From Pseudomonadota bacterium (GTDB lineage Bacteria; Pseudomonadota; Alphaproteobacteria; Rhizobiales; Aestuariivirgaceae): a DNA stretch of 11,389 nucleotides. The stretch is from NCBI GenBank assembly GCA_016522385.1, contig JAEKFU010000171.1, positions 1 through 11,389 of the forward strand. The letters run 5' to 3'. Below are positions 5,893 to 11,389 of the stretch, one piece after another. The notes beneath the pieces were generated by a model, which searched no databases, was not told the origin of the DNA, and saw only the letters and a program-made list of their open reading frames with translations. Positions within the stretch are counted from its first letter, which is position 1; each line of letters opens with the position of its first letter. The position numbers and the translations under genes are program-made.

Positions 5893-6802
5893 AGCCCGAA
5901 TTCAGCAGATGAAAGATGACGGACTGCTTAGCGACAAGCAGGCGCAAATCCTGCGCGACAGTTTTGCCGGCAGGCGGGCGCAAGCCGGTGTGCCGCATTC
6001 GGGTGTCGCCCGGGTGAGAGGTTTGTTCCTGGCCCTGGCTGCCGCCGCCGCCATAATCGCGATCGTGATGCTCGCCACAGGTGGCGGCACGCCAGAGGTC
6101 ATTCAAGATGTCAGCAAAACGCTCAATCAGCCTGGAGGGCATGGTGTAATGAACCGAACCTTATCGACCATACTGGCCATCTGCCTGATGCTGGTTGTGC
6201 CGCTGTTGCTTTGGGGATGGATGCACAATTCGCTGGTGGCGCGCGAAGAACGGGTGTTTGAGGCCTGGGCACAGACTGAAAGCAACTTCCAACGCCGCGC
6301 TGACCTGATCCCGAATTTGGTGGAGACCGTGACCCGTTATCTCAAGCATGAGCGCGAGACCCTTACGGAAGTGACGGTCGCGCGCTCAAGGGCGGACGAG
6401 CAACTCGCCAACAAAATCGACGAGTTGATCCAGGATCAAGAGGCAACGAGCGATCTGCTCGGCAAGGGGCAGGCGGTGGTTGAGGACGATGAACTGATGA
6501 AGCAATTGTTCAATGCCTTCTCAGGGCTGAAGTCGAACATTGCCAATCTGATGGCGGTGTCGGAGAGCTATCCGGATTTGAAATCTTCCGACCAGTTCCT
6601 CCAGCTGCAGGCCCAACTCGAGGGCACGGAAAACCGTATCAACGTGGCGCGAATGCGGTTCAACGAAGCTGTCGGCGAGTTCAACGGCACCATGCGTAGC
6701 CTGCCGTGGAGCCTCGTTGCTTCGGTGAGCAATTTCAAGCGCAAGGCCTACTTCCGATCCGATGAGGAAGCGCGCAATGCCCCGGCGCTCGAACTGGACT
6801 AA
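5882..6802 (+). CDS. lemA: LemA-family membrane protein with an N-terminal SHOCT-like/transmembrane extension
   Basis: One open frame of 306 codons has two parts. Residues 1-89 begin with a SHOCT-like helix (RIQQMKDDGLLSDKQAQIL, 6-24), then a basic stretch and a hydrophobic segment (GLFLALAAAAAIIAIVMLA, 47-65). Residues 90-306 are a complete LemA protein: its own Met, a membrane anchor (about 94-112), then FEAWAQTESNFQRRADLIPN and LVETVTRYLKHE, the LemA signature, and long helices ending in FNGTMRSLPWSLVASV. LemA proteins are membrane-anchored helical-bundle proteins of unclear function, often next to TPM-domain genes, as here. The GTG at 5882 overlaps the DUF2089 gene. An optimal GGAGGG stands 9 bases before the internal ATG at 6149, so normal-length LemA (217 residues) is probably made independently, with or without the 306-residue form. 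The first 89 codons may be a separate small gene that lost its stop, or a genuine fusion. Confidence 0.85.
   Translation: MEPEARIQQMKDDGLLSDKQAQILRDSFAGRRAQAGVPHSGVARVRGLFLALAAAAAIIAIVMLATGGGTPEVIQDVSKTLNQPGGHGVMNRTLSTILAICLMLVVPLLLWGWMHNSLVAREERVFEAWAQTESNFQRRADLIPNLVETVTRYLKHERETLTEVTVARSRADEQLANKIDELIQDQEATSDLLGKGQAVVEDDELMKQLFNAFSGLKSNIANLMAVSESYPDLKSSDQFLQLQAQLEGTENRINVARMRFNEAVGEFNGTMRSLPWSLVASVSNFKRKAYFRSDEEARNAPALELD
6134..6151 (+). promoter_or_regulatory. Internal ribosome binding site and start codon for LemA proper
   Basis: GGAGGG (6134-6139) is followed after 9 bases by ATG (6149-6151), in frame with the longer open frame. The ATG overlaps an out-of-frame TAA (6147-6149), the TAATG arrangement usual at the junction of two coupled genes. 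The protein starting here, MNRTLSTILA, has the usual LemA N-terminal membrane anchor. This makes 6149 the best-supported LemA start. Confidence 0.7.
6764..6779 (+). promoter_or_regulatory. Ribosome binding site deciding the TPM-gene start
   Basis: GAGGAAG (6764-6770) lies inside the end of lemA and 6 bases before ATG 6777-6779. The alternative ATG at 6762 overlaps this site and has only GATCC-type sequence before it. The site therefore favours 6777. Confidence 0.6.
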
Positions 6803-7811
6803 CACGGCAAGTGCCGGCCTGATCATCGCCGTCGGTGTCACCATCGGTCTGAGCTGGTGGGGCCAGAAGGCGCCTCTATCGGTTCGGCTGGTGGATGACA
6901 AGGCCAGATTGCTCACGATAGAGCAGGGCGAACGGGTATCCGAGTTTCACCGATTTTTGCTCAACGATCATGACATCGACTACCGAGTGGTTTCTGACAG
7001 TGACGTGGACGACATAAACCGGTTTGCAGTTGACAGGTTTGCCGAGCTGAGCGCCGGCATGCGATCAACAACGGGACGCGGCTTGCTGTTGGTGATTGCG
7101 TCGTCCAAAAAACTGGTCCGGCTGGAAGTCAGCCAGTCACTTGAGCCTGTCTATACAGATGCTTTCGTCAAATATATCGAAGAGCGGCAGATGGTGCCAT
7201 TTTTTGCCTCGGGCCGAATTGCTGACGGTATCTTGGCAACCACGGAGCTGATCGTTGCCCGGGTTCAGGAAGCCAAGACAAGTGCCGAGCTTGATCCATT
7301 GCGCAATCCGTCAAAGAGTGGAGGTGGAGGGGCTGTGGCGAAATTTTCAGGCAATCACGCTGCTGTTGCCAAAAAGGGCACGGCGGTGGCGCCAGGCCGC
7401 ACGCCGGCGGCAACACTTGCGGCGTATCTGGAAGCGATGGATCAGCGCAATGGATCGCGAGATCTTACGATCTACACTCCGGCGACCCGCGCCATGCTGA
7501 ACAAGTGGACAATGACCCCGGCACAGATGGACATGGTGGTAAAGAGCTACAGGAACTGCGTTGCAGAGAGCGCACGCAAGCAGGGCGGCCATGCGGTGAT
7601 CCGCTATCGCATAAAGGATCGCGCCTGTGCACCGTTCTTCTTCCAGAAATCAACGGAGGGCTGGCAGCTCGATCTCACGATGATGCATAAAGCCATCCGC
7701 TTCGGCCGCTCCAATGCCTGGCGGTTTGATCTGGCGGTCGCACACCCATATGAGTTCGCATTCGAGGACTGGAGGTTTGACAAGAATGGATTTCCGCAAG
7801 CAGTAAGGTGA
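6777..7811 (+). CDS. Membrane-anchored TPM-domain protein with a C-terminal NTF2-like region
   Basis: A 344-residue protein. An N-terminal hydrophobic segment (SAGLIIAVGVTIGLSWW, 12-28) is a membrane anchor or uncleaved signal. Residues about 38-165 are a TPM domain: VRLVDDKARLLT (36-47), TTGRGLLLVIASSKKLVRLEV (98-118), then TDAFVKYIEE and FFASGRIADGILATTELIV (142-160). Some TPM proteins are reported phosphatases and others act in photosystem repair, so I assign no activity here. After a Gly/Ala-rich linker (about 180-205), residues about 209-310 look like an NTF2-like fold (TPAATLAAYLEAMDQRNGSR, later GHAVIRYRIKDRA and GWQLDLTMM). The start at ATG 6777 follows GAGGAAG (6764-6770) by 6 bases; ATG at 6762 lies upstream of that site. 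The gene overlaps lemA by 26 bases, indicating coupling. LemA-TPM pairing is a known gene neighbourhood. Confidence 0.85.
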   Translation: MPRRSNWTNTASAGLIIAVGVTIGLSWWGQKAPLSVRLVDDKARLLTIEQGERVSEFHRFLLNDHDIDYRVVSDSDVDDINRFAVDRFAELSAGMRSTTGRGLLLVIASSKKLVRLEVSQSLEPVYTDAFVKYIEERQMVPFFASGRIADGILATTELIVARVQEAKTSAELDPLRNPSKSGGGGAVAKFSGNHAAVAKKGTAVAPGRTPAATLAAYLEAMDQRNGSRDLTIYTPATRAMLNKWTMTPAQMDMVVKSYRNCVAESARKQGGHAVIRYRIKDRACAPFFFQKSTEGWQLDLTMMHKAIRFGRSNAWRFDLAVAHPYEFAFEDWRFDKNGFPQAVR

Positions 7812-7853
7812 TGTCTCTGGTCTACTGTTGGACCATCTGGGAGCCGTTGAGCA

Positions 7854-8357
7854 ATGACTTCTGCAGCAAGCGACGAGTCCATCAATCCCGAAGTGCGTAT
7901 TGGGCATGTGCATCTGAAGGTGGCCGACCTGGACCGAGCGCTGGGTTTTTATTGCGGTGTGCTGGGCTTTGAACTGATGCAGCGATTCGGCGCACAGGCG
8001 GCGTTTATCTCAGCCGGCGGTTATCATCATCATATCGGCCTCAATACCTGGGAAAGCGAGGGCGGGTTGCCGCCGCCCGCCGGATCGACAGGACTGTTTC
8101 ATCTGGCCATACTGTATCCGAGCCGAGCCGAGCTGGCCTGCGCCCTGCGCCGACTGATCGATGCCGGCATTGCACTCGATGGGGCCAGTGATCACGGGGT
8201 CAGCGAAGCACTCTATCTGCGTGATCCGGACCAGAACGGTGTTGAACTGTATTGGGACCGGCCGCAAGAGGACTGGCCGCGCAATGCTGCGGGTGAGCTG
8301 GCTATGTTCACGCGGCGGCTCGACATACAGGATTTGTTGTCAGAGCACGCGAACTGA
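7854..8357 (+). CDS. VOC-superfamily protein, CatE-like extradiol dioxygenase/glyoxalase family
   Basis: A 167-residue protein with the paired beta-alpha-beta-beta-beta fold of the vicinal oxygen chelate superfamily. IGHVHLKVADLDRALGFYCGVLGFEL (16-41) is the first module, with metal ligand His20 (or His18). YHHHIGLNTWES (57-68) is typical of CatE-type proteins. GLFHLAILYPSRAEL (80-94) supplies His83, and YLRDPDQNGVELYWDRP (121-137) supplies Glu131. These form the usual metal site (His, His, Glu). Members include catechol 2,3-dioxygenases, but many annotated ones have unknown substrates and this one cannot be assigned. The ATG at 7854 follows GGGAG (7839-7843) by 10 bases. It lies 42 bases after the TPM gene and could be read through from that operon; nothing in it suggests a shared function. 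No signal peptide. Confidence 0.88.
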   Translation: MTSAASDESINPEVRIGHVHLKVADLDRALGFYCGVLGFELMQRFGAQAAFISAGGYHHHIGLNTWESEGGLPPPAGSTGLFHLAILYPSRAELACALRRLIDAGIALDGASDHGVSEALYLRDPDQNGVELYWDRPQEDWPRNAAGELAMFTRRLDIQDLLSEHAN

Positions 8358-8939
8358 TTAGACCCGTGACGGCCGATCTGTCCGGATAACGATGGCCCGT
8401 TGCCCAAAGGCGGCATCGTCTCCCAGTTATTACCCGCTGCACCGATACAGGACACGCCGTCCGGGGTCGAGAACACAATCGTCCAGGATCCGGCGCGGGA
8501 CATATAGAGCTCCTTGCGCCTTTGAATTGAAACGAGGCCCATACGCCGGCGCATTTCGCAGAACTTGCGCGCTCGCGTGCTTGGAGATGGTGGCAAGCGT
8601 ACAGACAGCTGCAGCGACAGCTATTGCTGCAATCACCCGCCCGATAGAGGTGCTGAAAGTCGAAGCGACCTCCATTCGGTGCTCCGGTGCATCCACATCT
8701 GATATGTGACAGAGCAGGTGATCAATGGCGCTTACCATCGACCTGCCCCCTCATTGTTCGGCCTTGCTGATATCTAATGTGTCGGATCGTGTGGTCCGGC
8801 AATCAAGCCAAGCTGACGTCACTTTTGGGTGACCGAGCGGGCCGAATTCGCCGGCGCTGGGGGTGTGCAAATGCCGTTTGTCGAACATGGTCAAAGATGG
8901 CATTGTTCGGGGATATTCGTTTCCTTTGGAGGGCACGTG
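8358..8939. other. Interval without an intact gene
   Basis: This 582-base stretch contains the minus-strand pseudogene remnant at about 8390-8675. Beyond that I see no recognisable gene; the rest (8676-8939) presumably holds the promoter for the aldolase-sulfatase pair. I could not pick out a convincing -35/-10 pair. GGAGGG at 8928-8933 is the aldolase ribosome site. Confidence 0.5.
8390..8675 (-). pseudogene. Frameshifted remnant of a small exported alphaproteobacterial protein
   Basis: Two minus-strand frames together resemble one small protein. From the ATG at 8675, preceded by GGAG, one frame encodes a signal peptide: a hydrophobic stretch about SIGRVIAAIAVAAAVCTLA and a cleavage-like HASAQ. 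Just after it, a different frame carries the mature part: KFCEMRRRMGL, KELYMSRAGSWTIVFSTPDG and VSCIGAAGNNWE. As I recall, the intact family has a signal peptide, about 15-20 residues including a Cys, KYGETRR..GL, ELYAS..GSWTI, PdG..C..AaGe.WE. Here the region between the signal and KFCEM is too short and the frame changes near 8560-8590, so a deletion plus frameshift is likely. The second frame has no stop until 8213, inside the VOC gene, so the original stop is also lost. The family identity rests on recall, and its function is unknown to me. Confidence 0.5.
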
Positions 8940-8942
8940 ATG
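8928..8942 (+). promoter_or_regulatory. Ribosome binding site deciding the aldolase start
   Basis: GGAGGG (8928-8933), then CACGTG, then ATG (8940-8942). The spacing of 6 is near optimal and excludes the longer open frame from 8829. Confidence 0.65.
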
Positions 8943-9701
8943 TCTGTTGGTACCGCAGCTCCGGTTTTGCATAATCAACCCTATTATGACGAGCGGGTCG
9001 ACCTTGCCTGTGCGTTTCGCTGGACGGCGCGGTTTGATATGCATGAGCATGTTGCAAATCACTTTTCCCTGGCGGTCAGCGAGGACGGGTCACAATTTTT
9101 GATCAATCCGTGCGGGCGGCATTTCTCGCGGGTTCGCGCAAGCGAACTGATTCTGTGCGATGCCAATGACGCCGCGACGATGGAGCGGCCGGACGCACCG
9201 GATCCGACCGCCTGGGGTTTGCACGGTTCGGTGCACCGGCACTGTCCGCAGGCGCGGTGCGTTTTACATGTGCATTCGAAATACGCCACGGTTCTGGCCA
9301 GCCTGGACGACAGCACGATCCCGCCAATCGATCAGAACACGGCGCGGTTCTACAAACGCACTGTGATCGATGACGGGTATGGCGGTCTGGCGTTGGGTGA
9401 TGAAGGCAAGCGCTGCGCTGAATTGCTCGGCGACAAGAACGTCATGATAATGGGCAACCACGGAGTAATGGTGGTCGGCGATTCAGTGGCTGCTGCGTTT
9501 GACGATCTCTACTTCATCGAGCGCGCCTGCCGCACATTGATCACCGCCTACATGACCGGCAGGCCGCTCAGGGTGTTGAGCGATGAGATTGCCGAAAAGA
9601 CGGCGCGAGAATGGGAGTCATATCCCGGCAATATGGCTGAGCAGCACTTCAAGGAGCTGAAGGCGATCCTCGACGCGGAAGAACCGGATTACCGCCAGTG
9701 A
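8940..9701 (+). CDS. Class II aldolase/adducin-family protein
   Basis: A 253-residue cytosolic protein. DLACAFRWTARFDMHEHVANHFSLAV (21-46) is the adducin-type N-terminal signature, followed by FLINPCGRHFSRVRASELIL (53-72), the zinc ligands in VLHVHSKYAT (His110, His112) and GNHGVMVVG (His174). Class II aldolases of the fuculose/ribulose phosphate type use zinc to cleave sugar phosphates. In FucA the catalytic Glu precedes W-x-x-H (SEWRFH); here the matching segment is TAWGLH (90-95), with Ala91 in the Glu position. I recall this in many adducin-like members whose reactions are unknown, so canonical aldolase activity is doubtful. The ATG at 8940 is chosen because GGAGGG (8928-8933) stands 6 bases before it; the in-frame ATG at 8829 adds 37 residues without family resemblance. 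The next gene overlaps by 4 bases. Confidence 0.88.
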   Translation: MSVGTAAPVLHNQPYYDERVDLACAFRWTARFDMHEHVANHFSLAVSEDGSQFLINPCGRHFSRVRASELILCDANDAATMERPDAPDPTAWGLHGSVHRHCPQARCVLHVHSKYATVLASLDDSTIPPIDQNTARFYKRTVIDDGYGGLALGDEGKRCAELLGDKNVMIMGNHGVMVVGDSVAAAFDDLYFIERACRTLITAYMTGRPLRVLSDEIAEKTAREWESYPGNMAEQHFKELKAILDAEEPDYRQ

Positions 9702-11134
9702 AGCCCCGCAACGTTCTCCTCATCTGCTCGGATGAGCATGCCCGCTCGGCATTAGGCTGCTATGGTCATCCGGTTGCGTTGACGCCGACGCTCGACCGGC
9801 TGGCGGCGCGTGGTACGCAATTTACCAAAGCGTATACGCCGTCTCCAATCTGCATTCCGGCGCGGGCCTGCCTGGCGACTGGCCTGCAGGTGCATGAGCA
9901 CAGGTGCTGGTCATCGGCCGAGCCGTACTACGGCCAGGTCGAGAGCTGGATGCACCGGCTGCGCGAGCAGGATCATGCTGTCGTTTCAATCGGCAAGCTG
10001 CATTTCAGATCGGGCGAGGATGATAATGGGTTTTCCGAAGAGATCGTGCCGATGTATCTGGCCAATAACGGCAAGGGCTGGCCGCAGGGACTGGTGCGCG
10101 CGCCGCTGCCCGAGTTTGCGGCGGCGGCGGAAATGGCGCGCGAAATCGGACCGGGAGATACCAGCTATACAGACTATGATCGCGAGATCACGGATGAGGC
10201 CTGCCGCTGGTTGCGGCACTATCCCCGCAGGATCCGCAACAAGCCCTGGACACTGTTTGTCTCCTTTGTCAGTCCGCATTTTCCGCTGCAAGCGCCGGAA
10301 GCGTTCTACAACCTCTATGTAGGGCACAAGCTACCAGAGCTCATCGGGCGCGGCGAGCCCGAGCGCCTGCTTCATCCGGTGATCGAGAAAATGGCGAAGT
10401 TCTGGAACTATGACGACTACTTCGACGAAGATGCTCGGGAAGCCGGCCGGATAGGCTATTTTGGCCTGTGCAGTTTCGTTGATGACAACGTCCGGCAGGT
10501 ATTGGAGGCGCTGGAGGATTCCGGTTCGGCACGCGACACCGTAGTGGTCTATATTTCCGATCATGGTGAAATGCTTGGCAACCACGGTTTTTGGGCAAAA
10601 TCGGTGATGTATGAAGACTCGGTGGCAATCCCGCTGATAATGTCCGGTCCAGGTATTCCGGAAAGCATCAATGACACACCGGTGACTCTGACCGATATTG
10701 CCGCAACGGTGGAGCATCTTACCGGTTACGGTGGATGCCGGCCGCAGGAGCTGTGGCAAAGCCATTCTTTGACAAGCTTCATTGCTGCACCGGCTGCGGA
10801 TCGATTTGTTCTGTCGGAATATCACGACGGCGGCAGTCCGACCGGCTTTTTCATGATTCGTGAGGGCGCCTGGAAATATGTTTACTACGCCGGCGGTTAC
10901 CCGCCGCAATTGTTCAATATGGACGATGACCCGAATGAACTGAACGATCTTGGCGAAGAACCGCGTTTTGCAGAAAAGGTTGCCGAGTTACATTGCCGGC
11001 TAACGGAAATCCTCGATCCGGAAGAAGTAAACCGCCAGGCCTTTGCCGACCAGGCCGCGCTCATTGAAAGCTATGGCGGAATAGACAGCGTGCTCGATAT
11101 GCCGAGTTTCAATCATACGCCTGTCGGTTCTTGA
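9698..11134 (+). CDS. Formylglycine-dependent sulfatase (choline-sulfatase-like, alkaline phosphatase superfamily)
   Basis: A 478-residue protein with the type I sulfatase layout. The N-terminal strand is NVLLICSDEHARSALGCYGH (5-24) with metal ligand Asp12. The activation motif is CIPARACLATG (52-62), where Cys52 of CxPxR would be converted to formylglycine and Arg56 is conserved. Further residues are GKLHF (99-103) with Lys100 and His102, SPHFPL (192-197) with His194, YISDHGEMLGNHGFWAK (285-301) with Asp288, His289 and Lys301, and the C-terminal WKYVYYAGGYPPQLFNMDDDPNE block. There is no signal peptide, so it acts in the cytoplasm on an imported or internally produced sulfate ester; phosphonate monoester hydrolases share this fold and are an alternative. 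Maturation needs a formylglycine-generating enzyme, not encoded here. The start is GTG at 9698, overlapping the aldolase stop (GTGA), so the two are translationally coupled. The substrate is unknown. Confidence 0.9.
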   Translation: MKPRNVLLICSDEHARSALGCYGHPVALTPTLDRLAARGTQFTKAYTPSPICIPARACLATGLQVHEHRCWSSAEPYYGQVESWMHRLREQDHAVVSIGKLHFRSGEDDNGFSEEIVPMYLANNGKGWPQGLVRAPLPEFAAAAEMAREIGPGDTSYTDYDREITDEACRWLRHYPRRIRNKPWTLFVSFVSPHFPLQAPEAFYNLYVGHKLPELIGRGEPERLLHPVIEKMAKFWNYDDYFDEDAREAGRIGYFGLCSFVDDNVRQVLEALEDSGSARDTVVVYISDHGEMLGNHGFWAKSVMYEDSVAIPLIMSGPGIPESINDTPVTLTDIAATVEHLTGYGGCRPQELWQSHSLTSFIAAPAADRFVLSEYHDGGSPTGFFMIREGAWKYVYYAGGYPPQLFNMDDDPNELNDLGEEPRFAEKVAELHCRLTEILDPEEVNRQAFADQAALIESYGGIDSVLDMPSFNHTPVGS

Positions 11135-11227
11135 CAGTTGGTTTGCTTGCTTCGCACGGCACTCGCGCGCAATCCGGCCCAAGCAGAATTGATTCCAAAT
11201 CAACATGAAACGCTCTAGGTAAACGAT
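11135..11227. other. Intergenic region between convergent sulfatase and MlaC-like genes
   Basis: This 93-base gap between two stop codons contains the second GCTCTAG palindrome. No T-tailed terminator hairpin is evident for the sulfatase gene. Confidence 0.45.
11189..11218. repeat. Intergenic palindrome followed by GCTCTAG (copy 2)
   Basis: TTGATT (11189-11194), CCA, AATCAA (11198-11203) is a perfect inverted repeat with a 3-base loop, followed by CATGAAAC and GCTCTAG (11212-11218). On the minus strand it reads CTAGAGC, GTTTCA, then the palindrome, the same order as copy 1 at 4642-4678. It starts 10 bases after the stop of the MlaC-like gene at the right edge. Confidence 0.55.
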
Positions 11228-11389
11228 CTATCTGTTGAGAGCGACCACCAGGGCAATGACGTCGCCGTTTCGTTTCGACAGAAACCTGTAGAAGATGCCG
11301 CGTTGCAGAAAGGTGAGAGAAAAACCGAGCACCTTGACGTCGGTGATCTTGTAGCTACCGCGCCGTTTGGCCAGGCGCCAGCTTACATT
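11228..11389 (-). CDS. MlaC/Ttg2D-family protein, C-terminal 53 residues (partial, N-terminus off the right edge)
   Basis: This minus-strand frame is open from base 11389 to a TAG at 11230-11228. It encodes 53 residues that line up with the end of MlaC-family proteins: NVSWRLAKRRGSYKITDVKV, LGFSLTFLQRGIFYRFL and GDVIALVVALNR. The pattern of a WR pair, YKI-DV-V, GFS, an aromatic/Arg helix and G-D-ALV matches the C-terminus of the MlaC-like protein at 4739-5338 (LEWRVV, YRIFDVQVKG, GGDFNALI). It is too short to place within the family. By analogy it would be a periplasmic lipid-binding component, and its partner genes may lie to the right. Confidence 0.75.
   Translation of the reverse strand, partial: NVSWRLAKRRGSYKITDVKVLGFSLTFLQRGIFYRFLSKRNGDVIALVVALNR

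Noticed and set aside
8829..8939. Upstream in-frame ATG for the aldolase-like gene
   Set aside because: GGAGGG lies 6 bases before ATG 8940, and the 37 extra residues do not resemble the family's N-terminus.
8751..9062. Minus-strand frame opposite the start of the aldolase-like gene
   Set aside because: It overlaps the conserved N-terminal signature of the aldolase on the other strand and shows no recognisable domain.
1..11389. CRISPR arrays, tRNA or rRNA genes, transposases, phage genes
   Set aside because: Reading both strands I saw no regularly spaced repeats, cloverleaf-like sequences, or transposase or phage motifs.

Overview
The window looks like chromosomal DNA from an alphaproteobacterium, most likely of the order Hyphomicrobiales (Rhizobiales). 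The evidence is moderately high GC, alphaproteobacterial-type EttA and short TrmO proteins, a Tat-exported MlaC-like protein, and two intergenic palindromes ending in GCTCTAG of a kind I recall from this order. The order-level call is an inference, and I cannot name a genus. I see no rRNA, tRNA, CRISPR array, insertion sequence or phage gene.

Layout. (1) Positions 1-1128, minus strand, hold the N-terminal 376 residues of a secreted CAP/SCP-domain protein with C-terminal RTX calcium-binding repeats; it runs off the left edge. (2) Positions 1373-4376 hold three genes linked to translation: ettA (ABC-F ribosome factor, plus), trmO (tRNA t6A37 methyltransferase, minus, convergent with ettA), and a free-standing B3/B4 tRNA-binding-domain protein (plus, divergent from trmO). 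(3) Positions 4377-4738 are non-coding with a hairpin, followed by a minus-strand MlaC/Ttg2D-type lipid-binding protein carrying a Tat signal. (4) Positions 5533-7811 are a tight plus-strand operon: a DUF2089 zinc-ribbon/HTH regulator, a membrane-anchored LemA protein with an unusual extra N-terminal membrane module, and a membrane-anchored TPM-domain protein with a C-terminal NTF2-like region. A VOC-family dioxygenase/glyoxalase gene follows at 7854. (5) Positions 8358-8939 lack an intact gene but contain the frameshifted remnant of a small exported alphaproteobacterial protein on the minus strand. (6) Positions 8940-11134 hold a translationally coupled pair, a class II aldolase/adducin-type protein and a cytoplasmic formylglycine sulfatase. 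(7) The right edge, minus strand, carries the C-terminal 53 residues of a second MlaC-like protein.

How the genes may work together. The best candidate for an undescribed system is the DUF2089-LemA-TPM operon. A predicted cytoplasmic zinc-ribbon regulator is co-translated with two membrane-anchored proteins, and the cistrons overlap or have closely placed ribosome sites. LemA has its own strong internal ribosome site inside a longer open frame, so two LemA forms could be made. The aldolase-sulfatase pair probably handles a sulfated or phosphorylated small organic molecule, but the substrate cannot be read from the sequence. Both MlaC-like genes lack Mla transporter genes beside them within the window, and both have a GCTCTAG-type palindrome just past their stop codon.
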